Source: Burkholderiaceae bacterium | Lineage (GTDB): Bacteria; Pseudomonadota; Gammaproteobacteria; Burkholderiales; Burkholderiaceae_F | Reading direction: 5' to 3' | Assembly: GCA_013696665.1 (NCBI GenBank) | Contig: JACCYC010000249.1 | Span: 1-7,125 of the forward strand | DNA: 7,125 nt | In this document: positions 1-5,638 of the stretch, one piece after another | How the letters are laid out: every line of letters begins with the position of its first letter | Position numbering within the stretch: the first letter of the stretch is position 1 | Translations under genes and position numbers: made by a program | Notes under the pieces: generated by a model | What the model was told of the DNA's origin: nothing | Database searches by the model: none | Seen by the model: only the letters and a program-made list of their open reading frames with translations

Positions 1-797
1 AGCGGCAACTCGTTATTCGTGTTGGGCGCGGCGCCAACGATCTTCATGTGCTTCGTCGCGACCTCGATCAATGCAATCGCGGTATCGGTTTCGCGATCCT
101 CCCCCGGGGTTTGCCACGTGACGGCAACGTAGCGTCCGTCCGACGAGACGTCGAACTCGGGTTCAACGGACATCTCGCGCTTCGCGTCCGGTGTCAGATC
201 GGCGCGATCCTTGCCTTCGTGCGAGTAGGCGATCACGTGCGTATTCGCCAGGTTGGCGTTCTCGTGCAGCCAGTGGTCCCAGTGCCGCACAGGCTGAGTA
301 CGAAAATGGCGAGCACTCGAACCCTTCTTCTCGCGATCGTGCGCGGCCTCGCGCTGCTTCTCGAGCTCGACGTCTGCCAGCACCGGTGCCAATACGACCA
401 GGCGATCGGCACTTTTCGCGAACTTGAAACTCTCTACGCCAAGCGGTTCGTCGGTGAGCTGCTGCGGTTCGCCGCCAGCGGGCGGCAGAAGCCAAACCTG
501 CATTCTCTTGTCCGCGTCTTCGTCGGCTTTGACTTCGGTGGGTTGCCGATTCGACAGAAACCCGAGCGCGCCGTCACTCCGAAAAAATGGAGCTACGTCC
601 TTGGTGTCGCCACGCGTGAGTTGCGTCGCATCGCTTCCATCGGTGGGGATCCTCCAGATATCGGAGACGTATTTCACGCCATCGCGGTCGAGCCGCTGCG
701 CCGAAATCGCAAGCCATGATCCGTCCGGAGAAGACGCGAGCTCCGACACTCGCCTTAGCGCAATGTGCTGTTCTACGGTGTATTGGGCACTTTTCAT
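1..797 (-). CDS. S9-family (prolyl-oligopeptidase-like) peptidase, N-terminal part; 3' end outside window
   Basis: Reverse-strand translation from the ATG at 797 is open for 265 codons and runs off the left edge. It shows repeated propeller-blade motifs typical of the N-terminal WD40/TolB-like beta-propeller of S9 peptidases: SSPDGSWLAI (about residues 22-31), RSDGALGFLSNR (73-84), MQVWLLPPAGGEPQQLT (99-115), the family-typical RHWDHW (171-176) and DVSSDGRYVAVTW (216-228). In this family the propeller gates a C-terminal alpha/beta-hydrolase domain carrying Ser-Asp-His, which would lie left of base 1, so activity cannot be judged here. Family members are usually about 650-700 residues, so well under half is visible. 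No signal peptide is seen, which suggests a cytosolic enzyme hydrolysing short peptides. The start is fixed by a TAA immediately upstream of the ATG. No good Shine-Dalgarno is visible. It begins 12 bases after the purD stop, so it is probably the last visible gene of the yebC-purD operon. Substrate unknown. Confidence 0.85.
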   Translation of the reverse strand, partial: MKSAQYTVEQHIALRRVSELASSPDGSWLAISAQRLDRDGVKYVSDIWRIPTDGSDATQLTRGDTKDVAPFFRSDGALGFLSNRQPTEVKADEDADKRMQVWLLPPAGGEPQQLTDEPLGVESFKFAKSADRLVVLAPVLADVELEKQREAAHDREKKGSSARHFRTQPVRHWDHWLHENANLANTHVIAYSHEGKDRADLTPDAKREMSVEPEFDVSSDGRYVAVTWQTPGEDRETDTAIALIEVATKHMKIVGAAPNTNNELP

Positions 798-809
798 TTA
801 AGTGTGTCG

Positions 810-2108
810 TTAAAGAGGGTCGGCGTGCGCGATCGCCGGGGCACGCGGCTTCAACGCGCGAAATCCAATGTCGCGTCGAAACTGCATGCCATCAAATGCA
901 ACTTCGTCAACTGCGTCGTACGCCCGTTTCTGTGCCGCTCTAACCGTTTCAGCCAGCGCGGTCACGCACATCACGCGGCCGCCCACAGCGACCAGCGAGT
1001 TGTCCACCCACTCAGTCCCGGCATGAAACGTGATGCAGTCGTCATCGTCTCCCGCAAGATGCGTCACCCGATCGCCGCGTCGCGGGTGATCCGGATATCC
1101 GTGAGAGGCAATCACGACACCGAGAGCGGTGCGCCTGTCCCATTGCGCCTCGACCTGATCCAGCCGGCCGTCGATTGCCGCATCGAGCAGCGGTACCAAA
1201 TCAGATTTCATTCGCATCAGAATCACCTGCGCCTCGGGATCGCCCATGCGGCAATTGAATTCGAGCGTCTTGACGCCGCCATCGGGCGCAATCATCAAAC
1301 CCGCATACAAGAAACCCGAGAATGGGATTCCATCGGCGGCCATGCCGGTAATGGTTGGCATGATGACTTCGCGCAGTACTTTGGCGTGAACCGTGGGCGA
1401 GATAACCGGCGCGGGCGAGTACGCGCCCATGCCGCCGGTGTTGGGACCGCGATCATTGTCCAAAAGGCGCTTATGGTCCTGGCTGGTCGCAAGCGCCAAC
1501 ACGCTTTGCCCATCACACATAACGATAAAGCTTGCTTCTTCGCCGGTCAGAAACTCTTCGATCACGACCTTGGCCTCGTCGCCGGCAGTCGCGCCGCCGA
1601 GCATCGCCTCGATCGCGGCAATTGCCTCTTGGACCGTCGCTGCCACCACCACACCTTTGCCCGCTGCGAGTCCGTCGGCCTTGACCACGATCGGCGCGCC
1701 GCGCTGTCGCACGTAGTCGTGCGCGGCCTGGGCGTTGCTGAATGTCCGATAGGCTGCGGTCGGAATCCCGTGCCGCGTCATGAAAGCCTTGGCAAAATCC
1801 TTTGAGCTCTCGAGTTGAGCCGCCGCCTGTGTTGGGCCGAAGATGCGAAGGCCGCGCGCGCGGAAAACGTCTACCACTCCTGAGGCAAGAGGTGCCTCGG
1901 GTCCGACGACAGTGAACGCGACGCCTTCGCTGCGCGCGAAGTCGGCCAGGGCTTCATTGCTTTGGTACGAAGTGTTGACGTAACGCTTGTCGCGCGCAGT
2001 CCCGCCGTTTCCGGGTGCCACGAAAACCTTTTGCACTCTGGGCGAGCAGGAAAGCTTCCATGCAAGCGCATGCTCGCGCCCGCCGCCGCCGATGACCAGC
2101 AGCTTCAT
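810..2108 (-). CDS. purD: Phosphoribosylamine-glycine ligase (GAR synthetase)
   Basis: PurD joins glycine to 5-phosphoribosylamine using ATP, giving glycinamide ribonucleotide, the second step of de novo purine synthesis in the cytosol. The 432-residue protein is full length (family about 420-430) and has the ATP-grasp layout. The N-domain starts with the glycine-rich VIGGGGREHALAWK (5-18), followed by GPEAPLASG (69-77) and GPTQAAAQLESSKDFAK (91-107). The ATP-grasp core has VKADGLAAGKGVVVA (142-156), EEFLTGEEASF (184-194), DHKR (211-214) and GPNTGGMGAYSPAP (221-234). The GARS signature is LEFNCRMGDPEAQ (282-294), with Met where most members have Phe (RFGDPE). The C-domain ends with a short tail (about 420-432) past the usual end. 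Its ATG overlaps the yebC stop by one base (TGATG) and I see no good Shine-Dalgarno, so translation is probably coupled to yebC. Long frames on the opposite strand are shadows. Confidence 0.98.
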   Translation of the reverse strand: MKLLVIGGGGREHALAWKLSCSPRVQKVFVAPGNGGTARDKRYVNTSYQSNEALADFARSEGVAFTVVGPEAPLASGVVDVFRARGLRIFGPTQAAAQLESSKDFAKAFMTRHGIPTAAYRTFSNAQAAHDYVRQRGAPIVVKADGLAAGKGVVVAATVQEAIAAIEAMLGGATAGDEAKVVIEEFLTGEEASFIVMCDGQSVLALATSQDHKRLLDNDRGPNTGGMGAYSPAPVISPTVHAKVLREVIMPTITGMAADGIPFSGFLYAGLMIAPDGGVKTLEFNCRMGDPEAQVILMRMKSDLVPLLDAAIDGRLDQVEAQWDRRTALGVVIASHGYPDHPRRGDRVTHLAGDDDDCITFHAGTEWVDNSLVAVGGRVMCVTALAETVRAAQKRAYDAVDEVAFDGMQFRRDIGFRALKPRAPAIAHADPL

Positions 2109-2830
2109 CAGGCCAGCGCGGCCGTTGTGTAAACCTGCTGCACGTCGTCGAGGTCTTCCAGCACGTCGATCAGCTTCTGCATCTTTTCCGCGTCGTTGCC
2201 GGTCAACAGTGTTTCTGCCATCGGCTTCATCGTGACCTCGGCAAGTTCGGGCTTCAAACCGGCCCCGTCGAGAGCCGTCCGCACTCTTTCAAAATCACCC
2301 GGAGCGGAGATCACCTCCACGGTGCCGTCGTCGTTGGCAATGATGTCTTCGGCGCCGGCACTCAGCGCTACGTCCATCACTTGCTCCTCGGACGTACCCG
2401 GGGCAAACAGCAAGTGCCCGCAATGTTTGAAGTTGAATGCAACCGAGCCGTCGGTGCCAAGATTTCCGCCGTGCTTGGCGAGCGCGTGCCGCACTTCGGC
2501 CACCGTGCGTACGCGATTGTCGGTCATCGCGTCGATCATCAGTGCCGCGCCGCCAATGCCATAACCCTCGTAGCGAATTTCTTCGTAACTGGCGCCCTCC
2601 AACTTGCCGGCGCCACGTTGGATCGCGCCGGTCAGCTTGTCCTTCGGCACGTTGCCAAGGCGAGCCTTGTCGAGTGCGAGACGGAGCCGCGGGTTCATCG
2701 CCGGATCGGCGCCGCCATCGCGCGCCGCCACGGTGACCTCACGAATAATTTTGGTCCAAAGCGAGGCGCGCTTGACGTCCTGGCGGTTCTTGCGATGCTG
2801 AATATTGGCCCACTTGGAATGGCCGGCCAT
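2108..2830 (-). CDS. yebC: YebC/PmpR family protein (translation factor / DNA-binding regulator)
   Basis: The 240-residue product begins MAGHSKWANIQHRKNRQDVKR, the hallmark start of YebC/TACO1 proteins. It continues with the family segments WTKIIREVTVAARDGG (25-40), NPRLRLALDKA (46-56), YEEIRYEGYGIGG (82-94), DNRVRTVAEVRHALAKHGGNLG (104-125) and GSVAFNF (128-134), and has an acidic C-terminus (EDLDDVQQVY, 225-234). Length is normal for the family. Members were first described as transcriptional regulators (PmpR); more recent work on YebC and mitochondrial TACO1 ties the family to relief of ribosome stalling at proline-rich stretches. It acts in the cytosol. The IQHRK.RQD variant is, from memory, typical of betaproteobacteria. 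It is the first gene of the leftward unit and its stop codon overlaps the purD start. It is not beside ruvC, its partner in E. coli and many other bacteria. No strong Shine-Dalgarno precedes the ATG. Confidence 0.96.
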   Translation of the reverse strand: MAGHSKWANIQHRKNRQDVKRASLWTKIIREVTVAARDGGADPAMNPRLRLALDKARLGNVPKDKLTGAIQRGAGKLEGASYEEIRYEGYGIGGAALMIDAMTDNRVRTVAEVRHALAKHGGNLGTDGSVAFNFKHCGHLLFAPGTSEEQVMDVALSAGAEDIIANDDGTVEVISAPGDFERVRTALDGAGLKPELAEVTMKPMAETLLTGNDAEKMQKLIDVLEDLDDVQQVYTTAALA

Positions 2831-2852
2831 AGCGAAGTGTGTGCGGAGATTT

Positions 2853-2871
2853 GCGGGCGGGGAAGGCCCGC
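2853..2871. promoter_or_regulatory. GC-rich hairpin in the yebC 5' leader
   Basis: A perfect 6-bp inverted repeat (GCGGGC / GCCCGC) flanks a 7-base loop, 22 bases upstream of the yebC start in the gap between divergent yebC and yjgR. It would be near or within the untranslated leader of yebC. No T-tract follows on either strand, so it is not an evident terminator. I could not identify convincing -35/-10 elements for either gene in this gap. The inverted repeat is certain; any role is a guess. Confidence 0.3.
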
Positions 2872-2962
2872 GAGTGTATCAAGGCAGGGTTCGCGCATTG
2901 CTCGAGCCGATCACGGCAGGTGTCCGCCTTCGGCTACGCTGCTGCTCATTGATCGACGACGC

Positions 2963-2966
2963 GAGG
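2963..2966 (+). promoter_or_regulatory. Ribosome binding site of yjgR
   Basis: GAGG lies 5 bases before the ATG at 2972. This decides the start: the same frame stays open far upstream (to about 2381) antisense to yebC, but the family's N-terminus begins exactly here. Confidence 0.7.
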
Positions 2967-2971
2967 CTTTG

Positions 2972-4489
2972 ATGGCTGCACCGCTAGTAATCGCAATGAC
3001 CGGCCGTACCGCGCTTGGCTTGCTGCCCGCACTGGCCAACCGGCACGGATGCATCACCGGCGCTACGGGTACGGGGAAGACAGTAACCATGCAGAAGATG
3101 GCAGAAAGTCTTTCGAACATTGGCGTCCCCGTGTTCATGGCCGATATCAAGGGTGACCTGACCGGGATGGCCGCCCCAGGCAAGTTGAGTGACAAGATGA
3201 AAGCGCGGCTGGCCGAACACGCGTTGCCGGAACCCCATTGGCAGGCGTGCCCGGTTGCTTTATGGGACATCTGGGGCGAGCAGGGCCATCCGGTACGCGC
3301 GACCGTTTCCGACATGGGTCCGTTGCTGCTTTCACGTCTGCTGAATCTGAACGAAACGCAGGAAGGCGTGCTGGCGTTGATTTTTAAGGTCGCTGACGAC
3401 AACGGGATGCTGTTGCTCGACCTGAAGGACCTGCGCGCAATGGTGCAATACGTCGGCGACCACGCGTCCGAATTCAAGACACAGTACGGCAACGTTTCGA
3501 TGGCATCCGTCGGAGCGATTCAAAGGGGGCTGCTGCAGATCGAAGAGCAGGGAGGAGCGCGATTCTTCGGCGAACCCATGCTCGATATTGCCGATCTGAT
3601 GCAGACCGTCGACGGCAAAGGTGTGGTGAACATCCTGGCCGCTGATAAGTTGATGAACAACCCGCGGCTGTACGCAAGCTTCCTGCTGTGGCTGTTATCG
3701 GAGTTATTCGAGAACCTGCCAGAAATCGGCGATCCGGAAAAACCCAAACTGGTGTTTTTTTTCGACGAAGCGCATCTTTTGTTCAACGACGCGCCCGCTG
3801 CGTTGCTCGAGAAAGTCGAGCAGGTTGTTCGTCTGATCCGTTCGAAGGGTGTAGGTGTTTATTTTGTGACGCAGAACCCACTCGACATTCCAGACAACGT
3901 TCTCGGTCAGCTGGGCAATCGCGTTCAGCACGCGCTGCGTGCATTCACGCCGCGCGATCAGAAGGCCGTCAAATCGGTGGCAGAAACGATGCGCGCCAAT
4001 CCGAAGATCGATGCAACCAAGGCGATTCTTGAACTTGCCGTCGGTGAAGCACTGGTCAGTTTTCTGGATGCGAAGGGCACACCGAGCATCACCGAGCGCG
4101 CGTGGGTGCTGGCGCCGGGGTCGCAGCTCGGCCCGATCACTCCGGAGCAGCGCAAAGAGGTCATTCGTGATTCAAACGTTGCCAACGTTTACGAGAAGAC
4201 CGTTGATCGTGAATCTGCGCACGAGATGCTCAAGGTGCGGGCCCAGAATGCACCGGCAGCCCCCCACAGCCCAGCAACCAAAGGTGCTGCTCCCGCGCCC
4301 GCCGGTGGCGGCATCATGGGCGGCATTGGCGATGTTCTGTTTGGATCAACCGGCCCCCGCGGCGGCCGCCGCGAAGGCATGGTCGAAGCGATGACCAAGA
4401 GCGCTGCGCGGTCGGTGGGTTCATCCATTGCGCGCGAACTTACGCGCGGCGTGCTCGGCTCCCTGCTCGGCGGGTCGCGGCGACGCTAA
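2972..4489 (+). CDS. yjgR: YjgR/DUF853 family HerA-like P-loop ATPase
   Basis: This 505-residue protein matches, as I recall it, E. coli YjgR (about 500 residues) nearly end to end; the family is the HerA-helicase-like DUF853. Visible motifs are LLPALANRHGCITGATGTGKT (18-37) containing Walker A GATGTGKT (30-37); FMADIKGDLTG (55-65); HPVRATVSDMGPLLLSRLLNL (106-126); SVGAIQRGLL (179-188); Walker B LVFFFDEAH (260-268); VTQNPLDIPDNVLGQLGNRVQHALRAFTP (299-327), which includes the sensor-like polar QN and likely arginine finger; and a family C-terminus with FGSTGPRGG (457-465) and RGVLGSLLGGSRRR (492-505). An Ala/Pro-rich linker spans about 426-447. HerA relatives form hexameric rings that pump or unwind DNA; the function of YjgR itself is not established. 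The start is supported by a GAGG site and by alignment with the family. It heads a rightward unit with two small downstream genes. Confidence 0.95.
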   Translation: MAAPLVIAMTGRTALGLLPALANRHGCITGATGTGKTVTMQKMAESLSNIGVPVFMADIKGDLTGMAAPGKLSDKMKARLAEHALPEPHWQACPVALWDIWGEQGHPVRATVSDMGPLLLSRLLNLNETQEGVLALIFKVADDNGMLLLDLKDLRAMVQYVGDHASEFKTQYGNVSMASVGAIQRGLLQIEEQGGARFFGEPMLDIADLMQTVDGKGVVNILAADKLMNNPRLYASFLLWLLSELFENLPEIGDPEKPKLVFFFDEAHLLFNDAPAALLEKVEQVVRLIRSKGVGVYFVTQNPLDIPDNVLGQLGNRVQHALRAFTPRDQKAVKSVAETMRANPKIDATKAILELAVGEALVSFLDAKGTPSITERAWVLAPGSQLGPITPEQRKEVIRDSNVANVYEKTVDRESAHEMLKVRAQNAPAAPHSPATKGAAPAPAGGGIMGGIGDVLFGSTGPRGGRREGMVEAMTKSAARSVGSSIARELTRGVLGSLLGGSRRR

Positions 4490-4506
4490 CGAACAGCGCA
4501 GCGCTT

Positions 4507-4971
4507 GTGCCAGAGTTCGCCGCGGTCCTGACTTCGATTGAGGCATGGCCGGTCGCGGAGGTCATCAGGCGCTCGGTATGGGCGTATCCGGCGCTCGAAA
4601 CGGTTCACATTGCCGCCTTCGCGACGGTTTTCGGCGCACTGATGCTGCTGGAGCTTCGCGTTTTCGGCGCCGCGCCGGCCTTGCCATTGCAGCCATTTGT
4701 GCGGCTGGCCGTACCGGTAGCGCTGATTGCCTTCGCAGTTGCAGCGCTGGCGGGCGGCTTGATGTTGATTTCGAACGCCACCGAGCTGGCGGCGAATGTC
4801 GCATTCCGGATCAAGCTGTGCTTGATCGTTGCGGCCGGCGTAAACGCCTGGTGGTTCCATCGACGCCCGAGCGTGGCCAGGCACGATGCTGTCGCGAAGG
4901 CGCAATCCTTGCTGTCGCTGTTGTTATGGCTGGGGGTCATTACCTGCGGCCGCTTGATTGCATACGTGTAG
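4507..4971 (+). CDS. DUF6644-type four-helix inner-membrane protein
   Basis: The 154-residue protein is strongly hydrophobic, with four likely transmembrane helices at about 27-48, 66-88, 101-117 and 133-153, and no cleavable signal peptide. The early segment VWAYPALETVHIAAFATVFGALMLLELRVFG (24-54), with His34 inside helix 1, and the segment RIKLCLIVAAGVNAWWFHRR (101-120) match the pattern I know from DUF6644 proteins. The biochemical role of that family is unknown. His34 and His118 are candidate cofactor or metal ligands, by inference only. The start is GTG at 4507, 17 bases after the yjgR stop, with a weak ribosome binding site; the next in-frame ATG would remove helix 1. It lies 25 bases before the secreted DUF6152-type gene, which suggests cotranscription and a membrane/periplasm partnership. 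I am sure of the membrane topology class and fairly sure of the family. Confidence 0.8.
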   Translation: MPEFAAVLTSIEAWPVAEVIRRSVWAYPALETVHIAAFATVFGALMLLELRVFGAAPALPLQPFVRLAVPVALIAFAVAALAGGLMLISNATELAANVAFRIKLCLIVAAGVNAWWFHRRPSVARHDAVAKAQSLLSLLLWLGVITCGRLIAYV

Positions 4972-4985
4972 ATGCCCCACGTCTT

Positions 4986-4991
4986 GAGGAG
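4986..4991 (+). promoter_or_regulatory. Strong ribosome binding site of the DUF6152-type gene
   Basis: GAGGAG lies 5 bases upstream of the ATG at 4997. It is the best Shine-Dalgarno of the rightward unit, much stronger than that of the preceding membrane-protein gene, so the secreted protein is probably made in excess over it. Confidence 0.75.
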
Positions 4992-4996
4992 CTGCT

Positions 4997-5467
4997 ATGA
5001 AATTTCGTTACCTTTTTCAGCTTGCTGCTGCAGCACTACTGGTTGCACCGGCAACGGCGCACCACGGCTGGTCGAGTTTTGATCAGGATCGCCCGCTGTA
5101 TCTAGGTGGCACCTTGACCCAGGTGAAATGGCAAAACCCCCATGCGGAGATAATGCTTCGGGTTGATGTGACCCAGATGCCCGAGCGGCTCGCATCGCGT
5201 GCACTGCCCGCGCAGCAGCAGTCGGTCGATGCAGCGGGCATTCTGAAGAAAGTGCAGGTTCCGTCCAACGGCCAGGGAACGTGGGAAGTCGAGCTTGCGC
5301 CCTTGTCTCGCATGCAGGCGTGGGGCTTGTCGCAGCCGCTCAAGGTCGGCGAGCGCGTCGAAGTGATCGGCTATCGGTTAACCGATGAAAACAAGCGAGT
5401 GGTGCGCGTCGAGTATCTATTTGTTGGCGACAAGGCTTATGCCTTCCGCTCGGCGCCGGTGAACTAG
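4997..5467 (+). CDS. Secreted DUF6152-type periplasmic protein
   Basis: The 156-residue product starts with a clear Sec signal peptide: basic MKFR, a hydrophobic core of about residues 6-17, and Ala-Thr-Ala at 19-21 as likely cleavage site. The mature protein would then begin HHGWSSFD. The family pattern follows: a GGTLTQVKWQNPHAEI segment (37-52) with the conserved Trp-x-Asn-Pro-His, then WEVELAPLSRMQAWGL (96-111), LKVGERVEVIGYR (115-127) and a C-terminal strand region. This order (AHH, GT-x-W-NPH, LKPGD-like turn, V-x-GYR) is what I recall for DUF6152, a small beta-rich periplasmic family without assigned function. The paired His at the mature N-terminus and His49 are possible metal ligands (inference). 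The segment 60-93 is longer and more polar than I remember for typical members. It has a strong ribosome binding site and is the last gene before a terminator-like hairpin. Confidence 0.82.
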   Translation: MKFRYLFQLAAAALLVAPATAHHGWSSFDQDRPLYLGGTLTQVKWQNPHAEIMLRVDVTQMPERLASRALPAQQQSVDAAGILKKVQVPSNGQGTWEVELAPLSRMQAWGLSQPLKVGERVEVIGYRLTDENKRVVRVEYLFVGDKAYAFRSAPVN

Positions 5468-5488
5468 CGTTTAGCTGCCTCGCAATTG

Positions 5489-5520
5489 GCACTCGACTCG
5501 CGCGAGTGCTTTGTTGCTTT
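5489..5520 (+). terminator. Probable rho-independent terminator after the yjgR-DUF6644-DUF6152 unit
   Basis: A 7-bp stem GCACTCG (5489-5495) / CGAGTGC (5503-5509) with a 7-base loop is followed by a T-rich stretch (TTTGTTGCTTTT, 5510-5521). An alternative, shorter fold uses the 12-bp palindrome ACTCGCGCGAGT (5496-5507). It sits 21 bases after the stop of the secreted protein gene. The interrupted T-tract makes it moderate in strength. Confidence 0.6.
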
Positions 5521-5572
5521 TCCGTTTTAGCTCGTCTATTTGGCTTCTTGTAGTCAGGGTTTTGCATGTATA

Positions 5573-5630
5573 CCGTTTACAAGCTTCCGCGTTCAACAGC
5601 ACATAGGCATTGTTAGCGCAGCGTAAACGG
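5573..5630 (+). promoter_or_regulatory. Inverted-repeat leader element upstream of the AAA+ gene
   Basis: A perfect 8-bp inverted repeat, CCGTTTAC (5573-5580) and GTAAACGG (5623-5630), flanks 42 bases. The right arm covers the first two bases of the GGAGG ribosome binding site (5629-5633) of the AAA+ gene starting at 5639. If transcribed, the long-range stem could partly hide the site; if not, the arms could be a split operator. The repeat is plain in the sequence; the regulatory role is inferred. Confidence 0.4.
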
Positions 5631-5633
5631 AGG
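5629..5633 (+). promoter_or_regulatory. Ribosome binding site of the AAA+ ATPase gene
   Basis: GGAGG lies 5 bases before the ATG at 5639 and supports that start. Its first two G residues belong to the right arm of the inverted repeat in the leader. Confidence 0.75.
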
Positions 5634-5638
5634 TCTGG

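Noticed and set aside
48..719. Plus-strand open frame of 223 codons
   Set aside because: It is antisense to the S9 peptidase, whose reverse-strand translation has clear propeller motifs; the plus-strand product resembles nothing known.
765..1805. Plus-strand open frame of 346 codons
   Set aside because: It lies wholly antisense to the unmistakable purD and is a high-GC shadow frame rich in His and Arg.
2381..2971. Upstream extension of the yjgR frame by 197 codons
   Set aside because: The extension is antisense to yebC, lacks family similarity, and the GAGG site with the family N-terminus places the start at 2972.
5487..5502. Possible sigma-54 promoter starting TGGCAC
   Set aside because: The -12 element reads TCGCG rather than TTGCA and the bases are better explained by the terminator hairpin.
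5548..5574. Possible promoter TTGTAG - 15 bases - TATACC before the AAA+ gene
   Set aside because: Spacing is short and the hexamers match poorly, so it is not listed as a feature, although a promoter somewhere in this gap is likely.
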